Shown piece by piece: positions 35,701 through 46,511 of a stretch of DNA of 64,000 bases. A program made the translations under genes and the position numbers. Numbering within the stretch: position 1 is the stretch's first letter; the number at the start of each line of letters is the position of its first letter. The notes below the pieces were generated by a model. It searched no databases and was not told where the DNA came from. It saw only the letters and a program-made list of their open reading frames with translations. The stretch lies in the NCBI GenBank assembly GCA_020205615.1, contig CM035171.1:5073601-5137600 (forward strand), in the 5' to 3' direction. Source of the stretch: Panax quinquefolius. Its lineage: Eukaryota; Streptophyta; Magnoliopsida; Apiales; Araliaceae.

Positions 35701-38700
35701 CTTTTAAGCATACTTTGAGTCACTACAATATAATAAAGATCTCTTTTGTTAGAAATTTTAGTCTGCAATACTACTTGAACAATAAAATATCTTCTCACCA
35801 AGTACTCTTAATTATAATTATTATTTTATTTTTTTGCGGAGGGGGTCGGGCCTTACCGAGTAGTCTCGTATGTTTATTAATTTTTAATAAATTTGTGGTG
35901 ATAAACATCAATCCATAAATCGAATATCCTACTGCTATAGGCTGGCCTCTCTGTTTATAGTTGTATTGGACTGTAATGCCTATACCACTATTGTTTAGCT
36001 TGTTCTTTGTCCGGCTTTGATTGTTTGATTGGTGTTTGTTTTATTTGCAAGTTTATTCTGGAACTTGGAAGTATTAAATAATGTAGACACTGTCAAATGT
36101 TACAGACAAATAAATCACTTGTAACTTTCTAATAATCTTTGGTATTCCACATGCTCGCTGAAAATTTCTTGTGGAGTTGTACTCACGTTTCAAATGAATC
36201 TAAGGATGATATTTACTTAGAATTTGAAGCCAAGGAGTTCATATTCAAACATATCCTAGTTTCTTTTCTTTGAATCATGAGCAATAAAATGTGTTGTTTC
36301 TTGTTTTATTATGCTTTATCGTCATGTAACCATTAAGCAAATATTAAAGTTGCTGATATAAAATTATTTCCTCTAAATTTTGAATTTCTTAAAGAACTAG
36401 ATAATGGTTTGCTATTCCTCTCCCCATCCCAACCCTATATGTATATACCAATTACTGTGATCCTCTCAGATTCAAAAAATACGCCGCTTGTTTTGTTAGC
36501 ACCCATCTGACAAATTTACGCCATTACTTTTTGTAGTATCTGAAACATTGTGTTTGATAAATGTTACTGATCCAGTGTTTGATGTCCACTTTCCACGATC
36601 TCTTTAAGGAGTTGGGATTATTTATCTCTTGTTTGCTGCATCAATTTTAGGCTGCACTACATTAAGTCACTTTCTATTACTGAATTCATCTACTAACAGA
36701 AGACACTTTTAAATGTGCTCATTTGTTCAAATGGATTCTTTCTTCTGTTGCATGCCTTAGACAGAGATGCAGCTGGCAAACATCATATTTGTTCAGTTTG
36801 TTTGTTATGATTTTAGTTGTACCGTTACAGATGGTGTTAGTATCATTATTCTTTGGATGTGGTTTTACTTTGTTTTGCAGGTAAAAATTGGTCTTCGAGT
36901 TCTTACTCGTCCTGTGGCAAGCCGATTACCAACAGTTTACCGAACTCTTGGTGAGAACTATAATGAAAGAGTCCTGCCTTCAATTATTCATGAAACTTTG
37001 AAAGCTGTGGTTGCCCAGTATAATGCCAGCCAGCTGATAACTCAAAGAGAGGTATGTTTTCTTTCTATCTGATAGTTTACATTATTGATTACTCATAATA
37101 TCTTAATATGTTTCTGGCACGGTTTGAAATCTATACATACTGAAAGAAAATGAAAAATTAATATGGGCTGAGGGAGGATCTCTTACTCAGATTTCTTGGT
37201 AGAATAGTTTCATATGGTGAGAGAACTGAACTTCAGTCGGCTTCCGATAATTAATTTACTTAAAATCACTATTCTTTTAGTAAAATTCATTATAAAACTG
37301 ATGGGCCTAGGTAAAGCCAAACCTAAGCAAAAAAATACATAAGTTGCAATACAAGGCTTATCAGTTTTATAATGAATTTGACTACATGAGATTGCAACTT
37401 ATGTATTTTTTTGCATAGGTTTGGCTTTACCTAGGCTCATCTAAGCTATTTTGTTTATGTTTTATCCTTTATCAAAGCCACTCTAACCTTCTCACACTTA
37501 ATTTAGTTCTCAGTTCATCTGTATTCCTTTTTCTATCTCCCCCGTCTTTCTCTAATAATTAAATTTCGTTTCTGCTCTCTATGCAAATTAAAATTATGTA
37601 CCCTCATTATTTTTCTATGGTCTCTCTGTGAAGGCAATATCAAAAGGTCACTTGAGTTTCCCAAAGGTTTTAGAAAATTTTAAAGCATTAAATTGAACAT
37701 ATTACGTAATTCTCATACAAAGACAAAGAACATAGGTGACAGACATGTACGGTCTTCATTTGTTTAGAAGTAGATATATATGTTAGTTTTTATCTGATCA
37801 ATGGCTATATTAGGTAACTTAAACCTTAATATGTTTTTGGTCTCCCCCAATTATTAACTAAACCTTATAAGAGGGTCAACTGTATCATCATAGTGTTGCT
37901 ATGCAGATTACTGTAATTGCCTCGTTAACTCAAATATAGAATCCCTTCTAAGGTATGATTCCTGTTATAAGTGCCTCATTCCTTGATAGCAATTTGGTTC
38001 TCTTTACTTTAAGTTTATGGACAACCTATCAAATTTTTTTATGAGCTTAAGTATATAATAATTAAGTTGATGTTAAAATACTTGTAATTGAGTTTCTTGG
38101 AATTTACCTATTTGTGTAGGCGGTCAGTAGGGAAATACGGAAAATTCTGACAGAGAGGGCAGCTAATTTCAACATTGCACTGGATGATGTATCCATTACA
38201 AGCCTGACTTTTGGGAGGGAGTTCACAGCTGCCATTGAAGCTAAACAAGTAGCTGCACAAGAAGCTGAGAGGGCCAAGTTTGTTGTGGAAAAAGCTGAGC
38301 AAGACAAGCGAAGTGCTATTATCAGGGCACAGGTCAGGAAAATTATCGATTGCAGTGTAGATGCTGAAAAATATTTTTATATAAGTTGCTGCTTCGTGTT
38401 TCTATCCTTGATGTTATCAGGTGTGATGTGATGAGATGATAAATGTTTTTGATTGTACGTGCCAAATCAATGTTGTCCCTTATTTTCACATTTATAGGGA
38501 CCAATTTAGTCCAGCAATAATTCAGAAAATAACAATTTTATGCAAGTATTTTTGTTCATTTTTCATCGATACGGTGGGGTTGGGGGTGGGAATGGGGTTG
38601 GTGAGCTAAGTTACTAATTTTCCCATTGAACTACTTTCACATTTTAACATGAGATTTCTTTTTTCTAAATTACCTTATATTGTTAAACTTTTATATCGTC

Positions 38701-38926
38701 CACCTAACATCTTTCCCTTTTACAATCTGGTTACCAGGGTGAGGCCAAGAGTGCATCACTGATTGGTCAAGCTATTGCCAACAATCCAGCATTTATTACG
38801 CTCAGGAAAATTGAAGCGGCAAGAGAAATTGCACACGTGATGTCTAATGCAGCTAACAAAACTTACTTGAATTCAGGTGATCTGTTGCTGAATCTTCATG
38901 GGGTGGATTCGGACTCAAAGAAGTAG
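29728..38926 (+). CDS. PHB: prohibitin (mitochondrial inner membrane, PHB2 class)
   Basis: Exons 29728-29904, 30092-30208, 36881-37051, 38120-38332 and 38738-38926 join in phase to 288 aa plus stop, the usual length. The protein starts [15 protein letters not shown] and has one N-terminal membrane helix (about 20-38). The SPFH/prohibitin domain includes [50 protein letters not shown] and [10 protein letters not shown]. The coiled coil [20 protein letters not shown] precedes the C-terminal part. Prohibitins form ring complexes in the inner mitochondrial membrane that act as membrane scaffolds. The ATG lies 4 bases after an acceptor (GATTAG|GAAA), so a 5' UTR intron is likely, with a leader exon near 28890-28932. 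Intron 2 (30209-36880) is enlarged by a hAT element. No damaging changes seen. Confidence 0.97.
30455..34602 (+). mobile_element. hAT transposon in prohibitin intron 2
   Basis: Bounded by a perfect 8-bp target duplication AGTAGTAG (30447-30454 and 34603-34610). TIRs are imperfect: CAAGGTTCGAAATAGC at the left against CAATGTTTGAAAAAGC as the inverse of the right end. Both subterminal regions are packed with GAGGCG/CGCCTC repeats (30478-30625 and 34515-34575). The 4.1 kb interior holds a decayed transposase gene and an AT-rich TTTAATTTACATTAAACAAA repeat (about 31010-31340). Confidence 0.92.
31547..34332 (+). pseudogene. hAT transposase with BED finger, decayed
   Basis: Starts [11 protein letters not shown] and then loses frame. 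A BED-type zinc finger CNFCKKN...[10 protein letters not shown] lies at about 31622-31700. DUF659-like catalytic blocks with [13 protein letters not shown] occur at about 32397-32435, followed by the [10 protein letters not shown] region (about 32497-32530). The C-terminal dimerisation block [20 protein letters not shown] is at about 33430-33490, followed by an acidic tail. Stops and frame changes occur throughout, and intron-like gaps are present, so it is probably inactive. Confidence 0.85.
34611..36880. other. remainder of prohibitin intron 2
   Basis: Intronic sequence with no further gene or bounded repeat recognised. Confidence 0.6.
37284..37441. repeat. overlapping inverted repeats in prohibitin intron 3
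   Basis: Stem 1 pairs 37284-37301 with 37359-37378 (AATTCATTATAAAACTGAT and its inverse). Stem 2 pairs 37301-37350 with 37391-37441 (GGGCCTAGGTAAAGCCAAAC and inverse), about 50 bp with few mismatches. The two stems interlock, so only one hairpin can form fully at a time. Probably a MITE or its remnant; no TSD defined. Confidence 0.8.
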
Positions 38927-40562
38927 ATGCACAAGGTTAAACTTATAGCACCTTGTTCATTGTGAGGATGGCTTAGAAAATTCTGCACCATGAAGATTAT
39001 GTTATATCCATCGTCGACTTTTTAGGTATTAATTTAGGCGGGAAACTTATTTTCAATGCGAGTCTATAAACCTCTGAAAGTTTTTTGGTTTCCTGGTGGT
39101 AATTGAAACTCCTGTGGAACTTGGCAATATAAAACTGAATGTCACTAGACAATGTTTTCCTCTCGGTTATAGCTGCCTGCTTAATTGCAATGAACGGTTA
39201 ACAGAAAAGGGTAATGCCAGGGTTCTCATATTTGGGGTCTAATATGTGTTTTTCAGATCCGCATGGAATCGGAACTACTTTGGACCTACCATAATATTGA
39301 ACTATTAATGTAATGATTACATGTGGATTTGAGATGCATTTTAGACCAATTTTTTTGAGACTTGTATCATTATCTTAAGAAAGAAGGTTATGTAATTATT
39401 GGTAGGATGCATGCACCCAACCAGCCCCACTTGAATAATTACTAGAGAGTAGGGACACGAACGTACATCACGTTATACCCATGATTATGAATATGCATGC
39501 TGGTGTGATACTCCAGTTGGGTTGCTTTTTAGTTTTTGTCTTCCTGTGTGTTCTGAATTTCATATTGAATGTTAATTTGTTATTCATACGCGTACAATTT
39601 CCCCTGTCAAGTCAAGAAGGTGCTTCCCAGTCCCCGGCTCTTATATATATATATATATATATATATGACCCAACTCCAATCCAAATGTGTGGTGTAGCCG
39701 TGTAGTGTAGCTTCTGTTAGGAACAAATGGCATCTGTTTGTGTTCAATCCCTATACCTTTGATTAAGGTGTTTGCTATTGTAAAAGATTTTTTATTTTTA
39801 TTCAAGTAGATCCACCCTATCCAAACGTCATAAAATTAGTAAAAACACTCGGCTAGGAGAAAAAAAAAAAACACAACTGGGAAAAAAAAGAGAGTAAATA
39901 AGACTTTATATGAGCTAAGGATATCAAATTTTGTTTTAGATGATTTCTAAATAATGTGTTGAAGAGTAAGACAAAAATTACTTTATAACATTGTCAATTA
40001 CAATATATATATATATATATATAGGGAATAATGATCATACACATCTTTGTATGTTTTATTTGTGACAATATTGTTTTGGCATATTTGTTTTTGATTTCTG
40101 ATTTGGGAGAAGAGAAACTATTTTTTCAAAAAACAAAAAAAACAGATATGGTAAAACAACATAATTTTGGTAGATCGTGTACCAATAAAACATGCACATA
40201 TAATCATATTGCCTACATATTTATGTATATATACTCTGAAAATTTGACTCTTAATATTACTCTTTACTTGACAAGCCTCCAATGCAACTTTAATTGATCA
40301 AATGTACATATAAACGTAGAGATAGACTTGTATATATATATAAAGCGGGCACCCCTCTTGATTTCTTTAGCTTGACTAAATTTTTATTTAAAATTCTTTC
40401 CTTAAAAGTGTATATTTTTTTTCATATTTTATCCCAGTAATTTTGGCAAAATTTTTGTTTTGAAAGACTAAAAATATATATTCTAAACCATCTTCTTTTT
40501 AAGGACGGAGAGAGTAATAAAATTTTCATTTTTAACAGAACAAAAATGGATTATAAGTTGTT
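38927..40562. other. prohibitin 3' flank and intergenic sequence
   Basis: The first few hundred bases should be 3' UTR. Beyond that there are (TA)n tracts near 39641-39666 and 40003-40021, and otherwise AT-rich sequence with no gene recognised. Confidence 0.55.
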
Positions 40563-40563
40563 A

Positions 40564-40844
40564 CTCCCTCCGTACCTTAATATAAGACGTTTTAGAGAAA
40601 TATTTTTGTCACTTAATATAAGACGTTTTAGAATTTCAATTAATTGCTTAGTTTCCAATTATTATCCCAAGTATTAAATATTATTTTCGTTCTCTTATTA
40701 TTTTTTGCCCAATAAATAATATTCTTTTTCTAATACAAGGTCAATATAGATAATTGATATTATATTTAATGCTATAGAATTATTTCCTTAATTAATACTT
40801 GTGTATAATTTTAAAACGTCTTATATTAAGGAAATCGGAGGGAT
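40564..40844. mobile_element. Stowaway-like MITE
   Basis: Ends CTCCCTCCGTACCTTAATAT and TTAAGGAAATCGGAGGGA, with AAGACGTTTTA against TAAAACGTCTTATA further in. TA precedes the left end; the right TA is shifted by one base. About 280 bp, no coding capacity. Confidence 0.78.
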
Positions 40845-40975
40845 TACTTTTAGTTAGAACTTAAATATTAGTTGAAATACAATTATTGAGAGAGATTTGT
40901 ATAATATTAGGTGCCACTTGATAATTTTTTTGTAATTTAATTGATAAAATATATGTAGATGAAAACATGGAGAAG

Positions 40976-40978
<3 letters not shown>

Positions 40979-41031
<53 letters not shown>
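40979..41031. repeat. AT dinucleotide microsatellite
   Basis: About 26 AT units, immediately left of the LTR element at 41032 and partly copied as its ATATA target duplication. Confidence 0.95.
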
Positions 41032-41036
<5 letters not shown>

Positions 41037-42589
41037 GAGTGTGATTATTTGGAATTAGCCATGGTGCAATCTAATCTATTTAATGAATTAGGATCCTATG
41101 ATGGCCCATATATGTATTTATTATGATGATGGAAGAGTCGCTTATTAAAATAGGATTGTATTTTCTTATTTGAAGGGATAAGAATCCTTCTCTAGTTGGA
41201 TCTTGAGTGGAGTTACTTATATATCTGATTCTGAAGTTAGAGTTAGGGGACATAATAGAAGACAATATGATAGGGCACAAGAGTTACAACACAAATACAC
41301 AACTTGTACTCTCAATATTATTATAGTGGATTACTCTCTCTTTCCGTGGTTTTTTTCCAATTGGGTTTCCACGTAAATTCTTGTGTCCATACTTTATGTT
41401 TATTTATTTATATTTATGTGAGTGTATTTCGTGAGTTTGATTTCACAACAATTACTCCATCAACCGTTGGCGCTATTTTGGCCTGTCCTTTTGGGTGATT
41501 TAAATCGGTGTCTAAAATCGAGTGCGTTAACATTAAGCGTCGTCTGTGGGAACAAGACACTTCTTCCAGTGTCAAATTTAAAATCACTAAATTTACTCTC
41601 TTTTATTATATTTAAAATATATATATGCAATATGCGTGAGCCTTCTGCTAGTAATTAGTTCATGCTAATTAAAATTTTAGCATCCCCATCGTTAATAGTA
41701 CTTTGCTCGTATGCATAAATGTACCGTGTACAAACCTCTTCTTTTATAACATTAGTGATGTTATAAAACCTCTTCTTTTTATGCCTATTAATGACTACTG
41801 TTTATTATATCCACGGTCATGCCCATATAATTGCTTTTCAACAAAGAACTACTTCTATAACTCATGGATTGTGGCGGAAATCAACTATGCATGGTGGACG
41901 ATCTCAAAATTAGTCAGAATTATAAAGAAACAGAAAGTGGAGAGCTTGGCAATACTGGCGCGAATCCCCGGGTTCTCCCGCAAAATACCATTCATCTCTT
42001 GGACTTTCTCTAATATGAAGACTGGAAAAAAAAAAAAAAAAAAACAAATGGTGCCCTCACGTTGGATCCACGAAGTATTAACCTGTACACTCGGCATTAT
42101 CAAGATAAGAGGTTAATGATGAAGATTTCAAGCAGGCCAAGCGTAAACAGCCTCACCATTCTTCAGATTTCACCATCATCATCCCTTCGGAGTAATAAAA
42201 GGATGAGACTAATTCATCGTTCTGCAACTTAAATCAAGAGAAAAATAGTTCGGACTCCGGAGTATTGAAGCAGCAGTTTCAAATAGAAGAGCTCATGAAA
42301 ACATCTTCATCCTGAAAACAGGGCCAGAAACATTCGCCACTTCGCTTTGTCTTCAAGGACATCAACTCCAACTTCGACACTAAAGTCGAATCGAGTTGAT
42401 TTTTAGCACACTTGACCAGCAAAAAATTGTTATCAGTGACACTTTGGGCAACAACTCACTTCGGGCAACAACAATCCTCTTCGAATAATTGCAGTTTGCC
42501 TCGGACTATATCACATCGGCTTCATCATATCGTCGGCTGTTTACTTTCGGCAGATATAAAGTCTGATCAAAGTCTCTCGCAGGGGTCGG

Positions 42590-43195
42590 GACGGATATTA
42601 TGGCAGCATAAGGTCGGAGGGGTTATAAGGTCGGACAAACGTCCTTCCGAATGGATAACTTCCTTCAGGACGGACCAACGTCCTTTCGAACGATCAAACA
42701 TCCTGCGGGGGCGGACCGCCGTCCTCCGAGCGGATTACTTCGCCGGGCCGGGCCGGCGTCTCTCGAGCGGATAACTTCGCCGGGGCGGACCAACGTTCTC
42801 CCGAGCGGATAACTTCGCCGGAGCGGACCATCGTCCTCCCGAACGGATTACTTCGCCGGGGCGGGCCGGCGTCCTCCGAGCGGTCAAACATCCTCGGGCG
42901 GACCATCGTCCTCCCGAGCGGATTACTTCGCCGGGGCCGGGCCGGCGTCTCTCGAGCGGATAACTTCGCCGGGGCGGACCAACGTTCTCCCGAGCGGATA
43001 ACTTCGCCGGGGCGAACCATCGTCCTCCGAGCGGATTACTTCCTTCGGGACGAACCAGCGTCCTCCCGAACGGATTACTTCCTTCGGACGGACTGGCGTC
43101 CTCTCGAATGGATAACTTCCTTCGGGACGGATCATCATCATCTCGATCGGACAATATCCTTCGGGACGGACCAACGTCATCCCAAACGGTCGAAA
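42590..43195. repeat. GC-rich minisatellite inside the LTR element
   Basis: About fourteen degenerate units of roughly 38-42 bp of the form GCGGATAACTTCGCCGGGG followed by CGGACCAACGTCCTCCCGA. Its GC content is far above that of the surroundings. The long minus-strand open frames here are products of the repeat, not genes. Confidence 0.88.
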
Positions 43196-43253
43196 TAAAC
43201 ATTTATACGGTTCTTCGAAACGAATACGTTTAATTCCTCGGAACGAACTTTAT

Positions 43254-43634
43254 AATTGGTTCTCTATATATATTCGGTTGTGATAAGGTTGGTTCTTTAT
43301 ATCTTCGGTTGTGATAAGGTTGGTTCGGTTGTGATAAAGTTGGTTCTCTATATATATTCGGTTGTGATAAGGTTGGTTCTCTATATATATTCGGTTGTGA
43401 TAAGGTTGGTTCGGTTGTGATAAGGTTGGTTCTCTATATATATTCGGTTGTGATAAGGTTGGTTCTTTATATCTTCGGTTGTGATAAGGTTGGTTCTCTA
43501 TATATATTCGGTTGTGATAAGGTTGGTTCTTTATATTTTAAGTTGTGATAAGGTTGGTTCTTTATATCTTCGGTAGTGATAAGGTTGGTTCGGTTGGTAT
43601 AAGGTTGGTTCTTTATATCTTCGGTAGTAATAAG
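43254..43634. repeat. second minisatellite inside the LTR element
   Basis: About thirteen units of 20-33 bp ending TTCGGTTGTGATAA and starting GGTTGGTTC. Three length variants alternate: with TCTATATATA, with TTTATATC, and without either. Confidence 0.9.
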
Positions 43635-44435
43635 GGAAATTGTTTATCTATCTTATGAGTGAACAAGAGGAGTGGGACAGCGATATTGGGAGCCAACAAT
43701 TTTAGTTCGGCACATGGAGTTCAAGTGTGATATTTTGTCTTCGACAAATATGGTCGTTTTGTTGGAATAAATTTGTAGTCTCTCATTTATAATTTCCTTA
43801 TAAATAAGAAACTGGGGGGCAATGTTGGAGTGTGATTATTTGGGTCTAGCCATGGTGCAGTCCAATCTATTTAATGGTCCGAATCTGGTGATGGCCCATA
43901 TGTATTTATTATGACAGTGGAAGAGTCCTTATTAAAATAGGATTGTATTTCCTTATTTGGAGGGATAAGGAATCCTTCTCCTAGTTGGATGCAGGTGGAG
44001 GTTACTTCTATATATACGGCTACAAGCTAGGGTTAGGGGGGCATAATAGAAGACAATATGATAGGGCACAAGAGTTACAACACAAATACACAACTTGTAC
44101 TCTCAATATTATTATAGTGGATTACTCTCTCTCTCCGTAATTTTTCCCCAATTGGGTTTCCACGTAAATTCTTGTGTTCATACTTTATATTTCTTTATTT
44201 ATGTTTATGTGAGTGTATTTCGTGAGTTTGTTTTCACAACAATTACTCCATCAACCGTTGGCGCTATTTTGGCCTGTCCTTTTGGGTGATTTCGTCAGGC
44301 GTACAAAATCAGGCGTTAACAATATATATGTTGGGAAAATATCTTTAACTAAAAGTTGGGTAGTCGATGAATTTAATACTAGTTACAATGAGAAGCAGAA
44401 GCTTAGTCAAAAGATGAGTTAATTTAGTAAATTGT

Positions 44436-44571
44436 ACTCGCTCAGGACTTTTCACGTATGTTAAGAAAATAATTGAAATGATAAAATAGTAAAAAGAATA
44501 GACATTTAATATGAAATTATCCAAAATAATAAAAACTTTTATCATGGGACGGAGATGACGGAGGGAGTATA
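44436..44571. mobile_element. degenerate Stowaway-like MITE
   Basis: Left end ACTCGCTCAGGACTTTT is a worn copy of the inverse of the right end GACGGAGGGAGTA. About 135 bp, no coding capacity. Confidence 0.55.
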
Positions 44572-46397
44572 ATCTTTTGCCCACATACTATAATTAATCA
44601 AAGCTTGATTGCTTTGCTTACCTACTAATTTAGGGTAGACAGGATCTTTCCATGGTAGACACAGCAAGATGATATAATGACACATGGTAGGCCGTCCTTA
44701 AAAACCGAACTTTGGTAGTAGTTTTCTAGCCCTTAAAATCAAGACTTTTTTTGGTCAAACTGAAGGCCCAGGCCAGACCATGCGCCTTGAACTTATGAAG
44801 TGGCCGTGATTTTTTTTTTTTTAAAGAATAAAATGTTACTACTTGTGGGTTGTGAGACTTGAACACAAGACTTGTAAGTAAATAAATAAGAGTTTAAATC
44901 AACTAAACTACAACAACTATTTGTTTTTAATGCAATCTTCAATATATTTTAACTATAATTGAAAATTATAATTAAGATATGTAGTTAATGTAGGTAATTA
45001 ATTAATAATACTAATTTATAATACTATTAAAATTTTAATTGATTGAGATATATGTAGTTAATAATTTCAAAGTATAAAACTATTAAACTAACAAATAACA
45101 ATTATAGTACATTTAGAAAGTAAATCAATCATTATCCCTAATTATGCATTCCCCTACTTATTTGGAAAGTAAATCAATCATTATCTCAAATCATGCTTTT
45201 AGAATAATATCTAAAATTATAATACTATTAAAATTTTAATTGATTGAGTTATGTAGTTAATTTAAGTAATTAGAATTATAGTTTATTATAAATTATTTTA
45301 TTATTTCAAATATTTATTATTATTCTTATTTTTGGTGTATGTCAGATTTTGTAAAAAAAAAAAATATAGGAAAAAAAGCATGCATACCCTTCTACCAACC
45401 CGAGTCATGGTTTAATAATCTAAATTTCATCAAAACCCGACCTTTTCCGGTCCGGTCCGTCATTGCAACTCAAATTACGCCTTCAACTCGGCCCCCGACC
45501 GCCAGCGTTTGTCAAGTCTATTCTATTGTGTCGGTCTGCTGTCTCAATTCATTCTAGTATTTCAGCCCAACGGATTTTCATTTAAACCAACAAAACCCAA
45601 GTAATTATACCTACCGGCTACCGCCGCACATGTATTTTCGTTGTATTAATACTCCCTCGGTCTCTAATTATTTAACGTTTTAAAGATGAACACAAAAACA
45701 CAAAAATTAAGATAATGATAGAAAATCATTAAATATAGAACTCAATTATCTATAATACCCTCGAATCTTTTGTTGGGATAAGAACTTGTTAGAATAAAGA
45801 GAGAGAAAGAGTTTAAAGTATCAAAAAATTGGTAGAGTAATGAGAGGTAATTTTAGAAAAAATGTCATTAATTCTCATAGATTTGAACAAATATCAAATA
45901 ATTAAAGACAAATAAAAACTCTAAATCGTAAAATAATTAAGGACAAATGGAATATATATATTTTTATGTAATTTATTTAATTTTATAAAATAAATTTTAA
46001 AAAAAAATTAAATTTTGAAATATCAGAAACTAACTTCAAAAATAAATCATATTCTCATATTTTAATTTTTTTTTTACATAACTAATTAATTTTTCAAAAA
46101 ATAACACCCACCGGCCCTCCCCCATATGGCCTTATGTAATGTTACGTAAACCTAACATGTAATGTAACGCGTAAAAAACCTCAACTGCCGTTAACGCTGG
46201 GCGGACCATTTCAATCAGTATCGTTTCCATATTAATATTTTTTCCTCTACAAGTAGCTAGACAGAACATGCAAGAACCATTACAACGTTTGTTTAAGAAG
46301 TTCATGCGATACTAATAATTACTTTTAAAATGAGCGACCACATGGCTAGATAATGACTCATAAGTCAGCTGTGGCTATGAATATGGATCATTCCCAA

Positions 46398-46428
<31 letters not shown>

Positions 46429-46511
46429 CAGGAAGGCCACATCAGAGAGAACCAGCATAATTTTTGTAAATTTTTAAAGTTATGAAAACACAAACAAACA
46501 AGTGGAGATCC
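44572..46511. other. intergenic region with a MITE and short direct repeats
   Basis: No gene recognised. A block with AATACTATTAAAATTTTAAT and ATTGATTGAG occurs twice (about 45017-45060 and 45221-45260). Another, AAGTAAATCAATCATTATC, occurs at about 45117 and 45165. A Stowaway-like element, bounded by ACTCCCTCGGTCTCTAATTA (about 45651) and TAATTAAGGACAAATGGAAT (about 45935), lies in the middle. Confidence 0.6.

Larger units (their letters stand above)
41032..44321 (+). mobile_element. complete non-coding LTR element with minisatellites
   Basis: Two LTRs, 41032-41532 and 43823-44321, start TGTTGGAGTGTGATTATTTG and end GCGTTAACA. Flanks share ATATA (41027-41031 and 44322-44326). The left LTR is followed by a primer-binding-like GCGTCGTCTGTGGG (about 41537). 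The right LTR is preceded by a polypurine tract ACTGGGGGGCAA (about 43811-43822). The 2.3 kb interior has no gag or pol, so this is a non-autonomous (LARD/TRIM-like) element needing a helper. Confidence 0.92.

Noticed and set aside
42694..43202. Three overlapping minus-strand open frames of 85-155 aa
   Set aside because: They lie entirely in the GC-rich minisatellite. The periodic protein sequence is a by-product of the repeat.
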